Shown in pieces: positions 41,234 to 49,732 of a DNA stretch of 64,000 nucleotides. This stretch comes from Bacteroidota bacterium (GTDB lineage Bacteria > Bacteroidota > Ignavibacteria > Palsa-1295). Position 1 is the first letter of the stretch. The number at the start of each line of letters is the position of its first letter. Below the pieces are notes generated by a model. It had not been told where the DNA came from and searched no databases. It worked only from the letters and a program-made list of their open reading frames with translations. A program made the position numbers and the translations under genes. Location of the stretch: positions 186,001 through 250,000 of the forward strand of contig JAJPIO010000014.1 of NCBI GenBank assembly GCA_021324735.1, in the 5' to 3' direction.

Positions 41234-43108
41234 TCATGCGGAGGCCGGAAGATATTTCCGGCCTTCTTTTTTGAGCCAGGCGAGTGCGCCATGTTTGCGC
41301 AGCCATAACGCCGCCCAGCGCTCGTTGTAGTTGTAGGCTTCTTCCGCAGAGAAGTACCGTACCCAACTTGGATTGTAGTTGTGTGGCATACGATGTTTAT
41401 CCGCATTCATTTCTCGCCAAACGAGCGGCCGGCTTTCAACCGCATTCTTTAATGCAAGCTCAGCGTCGTTTGCCTTAGTGACGTACCCCAGCAATGCGCG
41501 GCCAAAAAGATTATACGCGGAGATCTGGTCCGCGGCGGTGTTGATGTAGGTAAGTGCTTTTTGATATTCGTTGTCGGCAATAGCGAGTTCGATTGCCTTT
41601 TGGCGAACGCCCATATTATCGGCCGGATTTAGGGCAAGGTAATCATCGATAAATGCTTTGGCACTGACACTGTCGCCGGCTTCAGCAAGATCGACGATCA
41701 TATACGCATAAGCACTCAAAAGCGGCTTATTACCGGACCAATCGGCAGGAATAATACCAGAACCAATAATATCCTCTGGCCAGAATCTCTGAAGATCGAA
41801 GATGACGGGCTCCAGCATTTCGATCGCTTTCTCGAAGTGCTCTTTTTGTCCCTCGTACCGTGCAAGTGCTATCGCGGCGTTGGCGTGGCCCGGCCAGGTC
41901 TTCAATAGATCTTCGATCGCTTCGACTCTGGCGTGTATTTTCATATCACGGCGGTAAAGAGCATTGTGCTCCTCTTCTAACTCCTTACCACGCTCGGTCA
42001 GATCGTAAACGTACACGTTCGGCTGCACTTCCAGGAATCGGACGAATTCATCTTCGCCGATCAGCTGACCCTTACGGATAAGCTCGGCCTGTTCCTTCTG
42101 GACGGCTTCCTCCGTCTCAGCATCACTCGCATTCATGCCGGAGCGTGTAAGGCCGACGTAACGCTCACGTCGACTGCCGAGGCGGGCAACGGCTTTCGCC
42201 GCTTCGCGAAGCCATTCGATTGCACCCGCTACCGATCTCCACGCTGAGCCAAATACTTCGTAGTACCCGTATAAAACTTGCAGCTCACTTACGGCTTCAC
42301 CAGGCTTTGGCATTGGAGTGCCGCCCTTCCACTCGCGGGTAAGCGCCTGGGCAACGTCCGGCCAATTGCGAATCGCCGTTTGCACTGCGACCTCGGCATT
42401 CTCTCGTTGTTCCAGAGCAAAATAGGCGAGCGCGCGTCCATACAGCACGTATGGTGCAAGCGATTCCGACATCGGCTCGAGTGCACGCAATGCGGCCATC
42501 GATTCGCCCACACGAATGTTGAGGCTCACGATCGAACTCAGCACATTTTCGGGATCTTTCGGATCGAGGAGGCGAGAAAGCTGTGCGATACCAAGTGCGT
42601 CGTCTAAGCGGTTGTCACGCTCGAGAGCGAATTCGTAATTCGCCAGAAGCTGAATAAAGAGATGACCGCCGTCGCTCTCAATAGAAAGGTCCTTTGCAGT
42701 TTTAACGCTACCGTTCGATAATGTAGCTGCCCAATCCGCGATAGCCTTATCGCAAATCTCAACCCCACGAGCCGTCTCACCCATTTCGATCGCTTCGTTG
42801 ATCGCATTCTCAACGATGCCAGGATAGGACGGCCACTTGGATTCTATCTCACCTAAGAGTTCGAGTACATCGCGATCGCCCATTCCCCGCTCATCCGCAA
42901 AGCGTGAAGCTTGTTCATACTTTTTATGAAGCTCTTCACCCTCCGGAGTAAGTGTTAGTACGAACTTGCCCGAATCGTCATTCGAAACGTGAACGAACGA
43001 ACCAATGCCGCTGCTTTTGCTGGCATTGGAAAGGATCTGTTCAAAAGCTTGCTCGGGTTCGCGGGTGCCGGCAATGAGTGTCGGCGTCGATTCAATTTCG
43101 GTCAGCAT
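41234..43108 (-). CDS. TPR-containing protein
   Basis: The 624-residue, mostly helical protein has recurring helix pairs of tetratricopeptide type: ALGIAQLSRLLDPKDPENVL, AALRALEPMSESLAPYVLYG, ALAYFALEQRENAEVAVQTA, AAIALARYEGQKEHFEKAIE, MIVDLAEAGDSVSAKAFIDD and TYINTAADQISAYNLFGRAL. No signal peptide or membrane segment is present, so it is predicted to be cytosolic. A LTPEGEELHKKYEQASR motif near residue 75 and a similar TERGKELEEEHNALYR near 375 suggest an internal duplication of two halves. It heads a two-gene stretch with a lipoprotein. Partner unknown. Confidence 0.8.
   Translation of the reverse strand: MLTEIESTPTLIAGTREPEQAFEQILSNASKSSGIGSFVHVSNDDSGKFVLTLTPEGEELHKKYEQASRFADERGMGDRDVLELLGEIESKWPSYPGIVENAINEAIEMGETARGVEICDKAIADWAATLSNGSVKTAKDLSIESDGGHLFIQLLANYEFALERDNRLDDALGIAQLSRLLDPKDPENVLSSIVSLNIRVGESMAALRALEPMSESLAPYVLYGRALAYFALEQRENAEVAVQTAIRNWPDVAQALTREWKGGTPMPKPGEAVSELQVLYGYYEVFGSAWRSVAGAIEWLREAAKAVARLGSRRERYVGLTRSGMNASDAETEEAVQKEQAELIRKGQLIGEDEFVRFLEVQPNVYVYDLTERGKELEEEHNALYRRDMKIHARVEAIEDLLKTWPGHANAAIALARYEGQKEHFEKAIEMLEPVIFDLQRFWPEDIIGSGIIPADWSGNKPLLSAYAYMIVDLAEAGDSVSAKAFIDDYLALNPADNMGVRQKAIELAIADNEYQKALTYINTAADQISAYNLFGRALLGYVTKANDAELALKNAVESRPLVWREMNADKHRMPHNYNPSWVRYFSAEEAYNYNERWAALWLRKHGALAWLKKEGRKYLPASA
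41241..41272 (+). terminator. Terminator located inside the 3' end of the convergent TPR gene
   Basis: GGCCGGAA/TTTCCGGCC stem with a GATA-type loop followed by TTCTTTTTT on the plus strand. The same bases encode residues near the C-terminus of the minus-strand TPR protein (stop at 41234). Confidence 0.85.
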
Positions 43109-43150
43109 TAATAGAGAGTTGGGTTGCGGGTTGTTGGAGGGGAATAAAAA

Positions 43151-43546
43151 TTATTTATGGGATTGCGCTGCTTCTGCGTCTTCAAATCCTTTTTGAATGG
43201 CGTGATCGTACGTATCGATAAGGTCATGCCGAAACGCCTTCGGAGCGAGATCGCGCACATAGAACTCGTCGCGGTAGCCCATCGCGTATAGCTTTTGTCC
43301 CCACTGGTAATATCCTTCCTCCATGCGATCGTAAGCAATATTGTTGTGCGTATAGCGTTGGTCATCCTGAGCGAGGTTCATCGGATCCAGCGTGCCGTGC
43401 GCCGACTGTTCCATGACGACCTGATCGTTCTTATCGAGGGTAGATTGATCCGCAAAACCGTGAAACGGCAATTGCTGCTGCGCGCACGCTATAAAACCGA
43501 TCGAAAACAAAAAAATACCACTGAAAGACGCGATAGTCCGAAACAT
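43151..43546 (-). CDS. Small lipoprotein of unknown function
   Basis: The 131-residue protein starts MFRTIASFSGIFLFSIGFIAC, a lipoprotein signal with lipobox FIAC; GGAGAG lies 7 bases before this ATG, and the longer frame from 43672 is less likely. The mature part is polar with many Asp, Gln and aromatic residues (QDDQRYTHNNIAYDRMEEGY, YAMGYRDEFYVRDLAPKAFR). No family is recognised. It follows the TPR gene's start by 42 bases upstream and runs in the same direction, so it may be transcribed with it. Confidence 0.7.
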   Translation of the reverse strand: MFRTIASFSGIFLFSIGFIACAQQQLPFHGFADQSTLDKNDQVVMEQSAHGTLDPMNLAQDDQRYTHNNIAYDRMEEGYYQWGQKLYAMGYRDEFYVRDLAPKAFRHDLIDTYDHAIQKGFEDAEAAQSHK

Positions 43547-43699
43547 ACTGGGCTCTCCGTTAAAACACGACAGGGATCCGATTCTGATGCATACTATTCG
43601 CATGGAATCGGTCAAAAAGCAGCCATCGCGAACACAAATGGACACAATTGGGTTGCTACTGACCGGGTTCATTAGTTATATATCAACATATCGTCTACG

Positions 43700-44266
43700 A
43701 TGAAATCTCGAAGTTCAAAACTCTTTGCCCCAATCACGATCGGCTTGTTACTGGTGGGCGGATTCGCTGTTTACCAGATCACTCAGTCGCATGGCATTAT
43801 GCCGGATTCCGCAATGGCGGCTCCGATGTCCGCGGATCAAGCAGGGCCGCGTCCAGCACCAAATTTTGAGTTAAAGGATGTGGATGGCAAAGTCCATCAT
43901 CTTTCCGATTACAAGGGTAAGGTAGTAATGCTTAATTTCTGGGCGACCTGGTGTCCGCCATGCCGTAAGGAAATTCCGGAATACATTGAACTCCAAAAGC
44001 AATTTGGCGATCAGGGAGTGCAATTCCTCGGTATTGCTCTCGATGATGAGGGGCTTGCCAAAGTAAAGCCGTGGCTTACCAAAAACCCAGTCAGTTACCC
44101 GATCTTGCTACCGGATGACAAAGTCACGGCTGCGTATGGCGATCTTAGCTCGATCCCGGTTACATTCGTGATCGATCGTGCGGGTATCATTCGTGCAAGC
44201 TTCGTCGGACTTCGCCAAAAACCGGTTGTGGAAGAGATGATCAAATCCGCGCTGGCTGAAAAGTAA
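43700..44266 (+). CDS. TlpA/ResA-like membrane-anchored thioredoxin
   Basis: The 188-residue protein has an N-terminal membrane anchor or uncleaved signal (FAPITIGLLLVGGFAVYQIT, about 10-29), a linker and a thioredoxin-like domain (about 55-188). The key motifs are PNFELKDVDGKVHHLSDYKG, VMLNFWATWCPPCRKEIPEY (active-site Cys 85 and Cys 88) and the cis-Pro loop SSIPVTFVIDRAG. It would reduce or oxidise disulfides in the periplasm, often for cytochrome c maturation. The 3' end overlaps the convergent aldo/keto reductase gene by 26 bases. Confidence 0.92.
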   Translation: MKSRSSKLFAPITIGLLLVGGFAVYQITQSHGIMPDSAMAAPMSADQAGPRPAPNFELKDVDGKVHHLSDYKGKVVMLNFWATWCPPCRKEIPEYIELQKQFGDQGVQFLGIALDDEGLAKVKPWLTKNPVSYPILLPDDKVTAAYGDLSSIPVTFVIDRAGIIRASFVGLRQKPVVEEMIKSALAEK

Positions 44267-45080
44267 CGACCGAGTTCAGTAATTCGAATTCTTCTGCTGA
44301 GAGAGCAATGTTCGCCGCCGCGACGTCGCTCTCTAAGTGTTTTATAGAGAGCGTACCTGGAATCGGCAGCATGGCCGGTGAGCGCTTAAGCAGCCAGGCT
44401 ATAGATATTTGCACCGGTGAGGCATCGTGCACTTGTGCGATGCGTCCGACCGCTTCTTCGACGATCTGTCCTTTGCCAAGCGGGAAAAATGGAATGAAGA
44501 CGATACCATGTGCTTCGCAATACTCGAGCACGGCTTCATGCTTTCGGACGACAAGGTTATAGTGATTCTGTACCGATACGATCTCGACCACGGTCCTTGC
44601 TCTCTCGATCGTCTCTACGCCAACCTCTGATAAGCCAATGTGCTTGACCTTGCCTTGGTCTTGCATTTCCTTTAACACCCCAGCCGTTTCTTCGATTGGA
44701 ATGTTGGGATCTGTGCGGTGGAGTTGATAGAGATCGATCTGTGAGCGGCCCAACCGCCGGAGGCTGGCATCGATTGCCTTGCGAAGATAAGATGGATCGT
44801 TAATCGCACCATGATCCTCCCAGGACATTCCGCCTTTGGAAGCGACGATCACCGTCTTAGTACCCGAGGGAAATACTCGGCCGATGGTCTCTTCACTTTG
44901 TCCGCGTTGATAAATGTCGGCGGTATCGATGAAGTTAATGCCGAGCTCGGCTGCTCTTCTTAGTACGGCTCGAGCATTTTCGGTGTCGGTAATGCGGTTC
45001 GTACCGAGGCCAATACGATTAACCGTAAAAGAGCCGAGCTTTACCTGGCCGGCGTTCGATGCGTTGAGATTTTTATCCAT
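44241..45080 (-). CDS. Aldo/keto reductase
   Basis: The 279-residue TIM barrel of the AKR superfamily carries LGTNRITDTENARAVLRRAA, the catalytic Asp/Tyr region NFIDTADIYQRGQSEETIGR, LRRLGRSQIDLYQLHRTDPN with the conserved His, LKEMQDQGKVKHIGLSEVG and IPIPGTLSIKHLESDVAAAN. It reduces aldehydes or ketones with NADPH; the substrate cannot be inferred. The 26-base 3' overlap with the TlpA gene is convergent. Confidence 0.93.
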   Translation of the reverse strand: MDKNLNASNAGQVKLGSFTVNRIGLGTNRITDTENARAVLRRAAELGINFIDTADIYQRGQSEETIGRVFPSGTKTVIVASKGGMSWEDHGAINDPSYLRKAIDASLRRLGRSQIDLYQLHRTDPNIPIEETAGVLKEMQDQGKVKHIGLSEVGVETIERARTVVEIVSVQNHYNLVVRKHEAVLEYCEAHGIVFIPFFPLGKGQIVEEAVGRIAQVHDASPVQISIAWLLKRSPAMLPIPGTLSIKHLESDVAAANIALSAEEFELLNSVVTFQPARI

Positions 45081-45156
45081 GATACGAGAGAAAAGAAAAA
45101 TCTAAGCCATATAACACTTATCCATCAGCCTTTTATCTGCATTCTGAGGCGAGCGT

Positions 45157-45495
45157 TTAACCTGGTGGCCAGCCGAGTCCACGGCCACCCAAAAGATGCA
45201 GATGGATGTGGTCGACGGATTGCCCTGCATCGGAACCGCAGTTGAACACCAGCCGGTAGCCACTCTCCTCGACACCCAATTTTTTCGCAAGCACGCCAGC
45301 CAGCACCACCATTTTGCCGACAAGGGTGGCGTCCGATAATGTGACATCATTAATCGATGAGATCGCCTTTCGCGGAATAATAATAATGTGGTACGGCGCC
45401 TGCGGATTAATATCGTGGAAGGCAACCAATTCATCGTCTTCATGGACGATCTTCGCCGGTATCTCGTGGTTCGCGATCTTTTCGAAGAGTGTCAT
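45157..45495 (-). CDS. HIT-family (HINT-like) nucleotide hydrolase
   Basis: The 112-residue protein has the HINT signature: LFEKIANHEIPAKIVHEDDE at the start, VAFHDINPQAPYHIIIIPRK and the catalytic triad motif HIHLHLLGG with the nucleophile H98. It hydrolyses AMP-lysine or AMP-linked compounds such as aminoacyl adenylates. It is a single small gene between the aldo/keto reductase and the 550-residue membrane protein, all minus strand. Confidence 0.95.
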   Translation of the reverse strand: MTLFEKIANHEIPAKIVHEDDELVAFHDINPQAPYHIIIIPRKAISSINDVTLSDATLVGKMVVLAGVLAKKLGVEESGYRLVFNCGSDAGQSVDHIHLHLLGGRGLGWPPG

Positions 45496-45516
45496 AGATG
45501 ATAACTAAAGAGCAAT

Positions 45517-47169
45517 TTACTGCCGGGCAGCCATCTCGATCTTATGTCCGGCGTTGAGCTTTCCAATTCCTAAATGATACTTCGCCTGTCCCTTGTCAAT
45601 ATCAACGCCAGCATCTTCAGCGAGCGAGAGATCGAACGGTCCGAAGGCCCGTGAAGTGCTGGTGCCTTTAGGTAATGCTGCAAGAATGCGGAGTGTGGAA
45701 TCCACATAACGATCTTCCGAGCCGAGCATCATTGGGCTCACAGGACTTACTGCAAGTTGGCCTCGTACAGAGGTTCTTATGATCCCTCCCGGCGGTTGAA
45801 AGGCTGATGGTTGGGCAAACATATCGTGCTCGCTAAAGAGATAGATCGGTGCGGAAGCCGAATAGGAGAACGAGCCCACAAGTGGTACACCGGCGCGAAA
45901 GGTGGAATCCATCACAAAGCGAAGAGAGATCTTATCTATGTGCTGGTCTTCACGGGCGGTCTGGCGCTCGCCGGAAACCAACGAACGGGCCGTATATAGC
46001 ACACTGCTTGCCGCAGAACTTCCAGCAGCTACCGAATACATATTGATCGCGATCGAAGCGATGGCGACGATAACAGTAAAGGTATAGATCAGCCGGTCTA
46101 CGGGTGTGCGACGCACGGCTGGTCCTCGAGAATAAGAGCCAGCGAGAATAAGCACTACGGCAAGCACAGCCCCAGCCGAGGTGTCGATACCAATGCCAGA
46201 GAATAACGGTGCGGCGACTGCGAGCACCAATAATAAATAACCCGCTCCACGGACCGCTCGCGATTGCCAGGTTACTTCCTCGATAGCGAGCAAATACGCT
46301 CGAGCAAAGCACGCAAGCAGGACCAGTGCGAACGTTAGGGCAACCAGGGCATGGAGAATATCGCCATACCGGAAGATCGCTTCAAGTACGTTCGGCGATG
46401 GTGTTAAAAAGAAGAGTAATTGTTCGATGCCCGAAGAGGGAAGGAGTCCGGTAGAGGAGATACGCAGGATCGGTTCGCGCGCTATAAAGCCAAGAATAAG
46501 CAGGACCGAGCCCATCAGAAGCAGACTTAGCACGGTCCGAGGTTCGCTCAGCCATCCTTGTGATAAGTGAACGTTCCGGCGCTGCTCCAGCATGATCATA
46601 ATGACGATAAATATGGAGAAGAAGAAGGCGAGGCCGCTAAAAAACGAAACAAGCAACAAGGCAACGCTTAGTATCCAATAGGCCGAAGAACGAGGATAAT
46701 TCTGCGAAAGAAAAAAGACCAGCATCCAGAGCATCACCGTTTCTCCCAAAAGGTATGGAAGAGCACCGGACGACCATAGACCTGTCATTACGAGAACTGG
46801 TATAAGGAAATAGACTCCAAGGTCTCGCACGCGCAGGACACGGAATAAGGCGAGCATTCCAAGGCCTCGAAGGAATATTGCACCAAATGCCATGAGCAAT
46901 CGAAGGACGATCTCTCCGGATGCCATCGATGTAAAGAATGCGGCTAAAAGCGGCGCGCCGACATTGGAAGCGGGGAATTGAATGAGACGCCAGCCATCAT
47001 TCGGGTGTCCGAATAAATGTATGCGAACGAATTCTGCCTGTAATGCCCACAGTCCGGCATCGAGTGGAAGATATTTGAAGAATATGACCCACAGCGACTG
47101 CACGAGCAGAACGAGCGTGACCATCGTTCGTGCGCGTCGTTCGCCTAATCCGGTGGTCTCGTCGAGCAT
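45517..47169 (-). CDS. Polytopic membrane protein of unknown function
   Basis: The 550-residue protein has about ten to twelve predicted membrane segments in the first 420 residues, for example TMVTLVLLVQSLWVIFFKYL, LLMAFGAIFLRGLGMLALFR, VYFLIPVLVMTGLWSSGALP, AYWILSVALLLVSFFSGLAF, FFSIFIVIMIMLEQRR and VLSLLLMGSVLLILGFI. The last 130 residues are soluble and face one side (RTSVRGQLAVSPVSPMMLG, FGPFDLSLAEDAGVDIDKGQ). The layout recalls membrane glycosyltransferases or mannosyltransferase-like proteins, but I see no catalytic Asp loop, so no function is given. It follows hutU in the same direction by 24 bases. Confidence 0.75.
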   Translation of the reverse strand: MLDETTGLGERRARTMVTLVLLVQSLWVIFFKYLPLDAGLWALQAEFVRIHLFGHPNDGWRLIQFPASNVGAPLLAAFFTSMASGEIVLRLLMAFGAIFLRGLGMLALFRVLRVRDLGVYFLIPVLVMTGLWSSGALPYLLGETVMLWMLVFFLSQNYPRSSAYWILSVALLLVSFFSGLAFFFSIFIVIMIMLEQRRNVHLSQGWLSEPRTVLSLLLMGSVLLILGFIAREPILRISSTGLLPSSGIEQLLFFLTPSPNVLEAIFRYGDILHALVALTFALVLLACFARAYLLAIEEVTWQSRAVRGAGYLLLVLAVAAPLFSGIGIDTSAGAVLAVVLILAGSYSRGPAVRRTPVDRLIYTFTVIVAIASIAINMYSVAAGSSAASSVLYTARSLVSGERQTAREDQHIDKISLRFVMDSTFRAGVPLVGSFSYSASAPIYLFSEHDMFAQPSAFQPPGGIIRTSVRGQLAVSPVSPMMLGSEDRYVDSTLRILAALPKGTSTSRAFGPFDLSLAEDAGVDIDKGQAKYHLGIGKLNAGHKIEMAARQ

Positions 47170-47193
47170 GAGAAAGGTGCTAAGTACTAAGTC

Positions 47194-48897
47194 CTAAAGG
47201 GATGAATCCATTGGAATACGAAGCCCATGCTCTCGAGCTTCTTCTCGAGCCGTTTGGTAACCTGCATCCGCGTGGCGAAGCAATCCCATGGCGGGGTCGT
47301 AAGTAAGTACGCGTTCAATGCGGGCATCGGCTTCTTTGCTCCCGTCGCAAACGATCACCATTCCGGCATGGATGGAATTTCCGATACCAACGCCGCCACC
47401 ATGATGCAACGATACCCATGTGGCGCCGCCAATGGCGTTCATTGCAAAATTTAGTACCGGCCAGTCAGCGATGGCATCCGAGCCATCGAGCATACCTTCC
47501 GTCTCGCGATTGGGGCTAGCGACACTACCACAATCCAAATGATCGCGCCCGATAACGATCGGTGCTTTTACTTTGCCATCACGGACTAATTGATTGAACA
47601 GCAATCCTGCTTTAGCACGTGCACCCATTCCCAGCCAACAGATGCGGGCGGGCAATCCCTGAAAGTGAATGTGCTTTTGTGCGAGTGGTATCCAACGATG
47701 AAGTGTGGCATCATCGGGAAAAAGCTTCAGGAGTTCGCGATCGGTAGTAAAAATATCTTCGGGGTCTCCGGATAGTGCGGCCCAGCGAAATGGTCCTTTG
47801 CCCTCACAAAAGAGTGGGCGAATATATTCGGGTACAAAGCCGGGAATATCGAATGCGTTCGTTAAGCCATTAGCTTTTGCTTCACCTCGAATATTGTTGC
47901 CATAGTCGAATGCAATGGCGCCACGGCGTTGCATGGTAAGCATCGCTTCCACATGTGTGACGATGGACCGCCGGGCCTCCCGCATATAGCGTTCGGGATC
48001 GTCCGCACGAAGCTCGTCCGCTTCTTTTTTCGAAAATCCGGCGGGATAATATCCATTCAGGACATCGTGAGCGCTCGTTTGGTCGGTCACGATGTCGGGT
48101 GTAAAGCCACGGCGCACTAACTCGGGATGAATTTCAGCCGCATTGCCGACGAGGCCGACAGAGATCGCTTCGCCTTTGTTGCGAGCGTTGTCAAGAATGT
48201 CGAGCGCCTCTTCGAGATTATCGGTCATGCGATCGCAGTATCCGGTGTCAATGCGTTTTTGGATTCGGGCCTTATCGACTTCGACACCGAGGAACGCCGC
48301 ACCAGCCATACTGGCTGCGAGTGGTTGTGCACCGCCCATGCCGCCCAAGCCGGCAGTCAGCACGATCTTACCAGCAAGCGAGCCATCGAAGTGCTTCTTG
48401 GCGCACGCGGCGAAGGTTTCGAACGTGCCTTGCACGATGCCTTGGCTCCCTATGTAGATCCAGCTTCCGGCGGTCATTTGACCGTACATGGTAAGGCCCA
48501 GTTGTTCGAGCCGACGAAATTCATCCCATGTTGCCCAATGCGGCACCAGTTGCGAATTGCTGATCACAACACGCGGTGCATCCTTGTGAGATCGTAATAC
48601 ACCCACGGGTTTACCCGATTGCACGAGGAGCGTCTCATCATTTTCAAGCGAGCACAGTTCTCGAACGATCGCATCGAACGACTCCCAGTTACGAGCTGCT
48701 CGGCCAGAGCCGCCATAAACGATCAGTTCTTCCGGGCGCTCAGCGACGTCCGGGTCGAGGTTATTCATCAACATCCGAAGAGCAGCCTCCTGCTGCCACC
48801 CTTTGCAGCTCAATTCAGTGCCTCGCGGCGCGTGAATTACTCCGGCGCGTTTTCGCGTCCACTGCTTCGTTGCTGATTCGGTGAGTGTTTCTTCCAT
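47194..48897 (-). CDS. hutU: Urocanate hydratase
   Basis: The 567-residue protein is full length for HutU, which converts urocanate to imidazolone propionate using tightly bound NAD+. Conserved features are [60 protein letters not shown] (the dinucleotide-binding glycines), [32 protein letters not shown] and [20 protein letters not shown]. The other histidine-degradation genes hutH and hutI are not in this window; a hutG-like gene lies about 20 kb away. It is followed by the membrane-protein gene and preceded by an SDR gene 6 bases upstream. Confidence 0.97.
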   Translation of the reverse strand: MEETLTESATKQWTRKRAGVIHAPRGTELSCKGWQQEAALRMLMNNLDPDVAERPEELIVYGGSGRAARNWESFDAIVRELCSLENDETLLVQSGKPVGVLRSHKDAPRVVISNSQLVPHWATWDEFRRLEQLGLTMYGQMTAGSWIYIGSQGIVQGTFETFAACAKKHFDGSLAGKIVLTAGLGGMGGAQPLAASMAGAAFLGVEVDKARIQKRIDTGYCDRMTDNLEEALDILDNARNKGEAISVGLVGNAAEIHPELVRRGFTPDIVTDQTSAHDVLNGYYPAGFSKKEADELRADDPERYMREARRSIVTHVEAMLTMQRRGAIAFDYGNNIRGEAKANGLTNAFDIPGFVPEYIRPLFCEGKGPFRWAALSGDPEDIFTTDRELLKLFPDDATLHRWIPLAQKHIHFQGLPARICWLGMGARAKAGLLFNQLVRDGKVKAPIVIGRDHLDCGSVASPNRETEGMLDGSDAIADWPVLNFAMNAIGGATWVSLHHGGGVGIGNSIHAGMVIVCDGSKEADARIERVLTYDPAMGLLRHADAGYQTAREEAREHGLRIPMDSSL

Positions 48898-48902
48898 TTG
48901 GG

Positions 48903-49613
48903 TTAAATATCTCCTAAGATCGGCCGAAGGACGATCTCTTCTATCAATGCTCGTCCGGGCTCTTTGATAGCAGCGATCACCGCCAGAGCGATGTCTTCCG
49001 GCTGCATCATGCGATCGTGGTAATTTTCTCGTTCCTCCTTATCCCACAATTCCGTTTCGGTCGCCCCTGGAAAAACAGCAATTACCCGAACTCCGTGCTG
49101 TCGAGCTTCTTCACGTAAGGCATTGGTGAATCCTAAGGAAGCAAATTTGCTTGCCACATAGGCCGCGCCATTCTTATAAGCTTTAATGCTCGCGATGGAA
49201 AGTATCTGCACGATCACTCCCGAACCCCGCATGTACATATCATTTAACACTTCTCGGGAAGTAAGAAAGAGGCCACGGGTATTTACAGAGAGTACCGCAT
49301 CGAATTCTTCGATCGAAGTTTCTGAGAAGGTGCTCCATGGAGAGATACCTGCACTATTGATGAGTATGTCGGGTACGGCGTTGAATGTCTTTTTTATTGA
49401 TCTGTAACACTCTCGTACGCTTTCCTCGGATGTGACATCACATTCAAATGCTTGAGTCGTAAAACCCTTCTCAGCGAATGTTTTAGCTGCTTCCTCTGAG
49501 TTTTTTAAGCTACTGCTGCCGATGGCCAACTGATAGCCCTCCCGGCCAAGCGCTTCCGCACAGGCATAACCAATACCTCGTGAGCCGCCTACGATCCATG
49601 CAAGTGATGCCAT
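48903..49613 (-). CDS. Short-chain dehydrogenase/reductase
   Basis: The 236-residue classical SDR has the NAD(P)-binding motif [15 protein letters not shown] (TGxxxGxG variant, about 9-23), NSAGIS (NAG motif) and the catalytic YVASK with upstream Ser in [17 protein letters not shown] (SxnYxxxK). The C-terminal strand [11 protein letters not shown] is typical. The subgroup resembles sepiapterin reductase or 3-ketoacyl-ACP reductase-like enzymes; the substrate is unknown. It sits 6 bases upstream of hutU on the same strand, so the two are probably co-transcribed, which could point to a role in histidine or linked metabolism. Confidence 0.92.
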   Translation of the reverse strand: MASLAWIVGGSRGIGYACAEALGREGYQLAIGSSSLKNSEEAAKTFAEKGFTTQAFECDVTSEESVRECYRSIKKTFNAVPDILINSAGISPWSTFSETSIEEFDAVLSVNTRGLFLTSREVLNDMYMRGSGVIVQILSIASIKAYKNGAAYVASKFASLGFTNALREEARQHGVRVIAVFPGATETELWDKEERENYHDRMMQPEDIALAVIAAIKEPGRALIEEIVLRPILGDI

Positions 49614-49680
49614 GCTGCAAAGTTACGGAAGAGAAGTGAATGATAAAGAAGAAGATAGGAATAAAGAAGACGAAGGCAAT

Positions 49681-49710
49681 AAAAAAGCCCTCCTTAAAAA
49701 GAAGGGCTTT
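49681..49710 (-). terminator. Terminator downstream of the 950-residue T9SS gene
   Basis: On the minus strand AAAGCCCTTCTT pairs with AAGGAGGGCTTT and a run of six T follows, 23 bases past the stop codon at 49733. Confidence 0.88.
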
Positions 49711-49732
49711 GTCTGGTTCACAATTGAGACGC

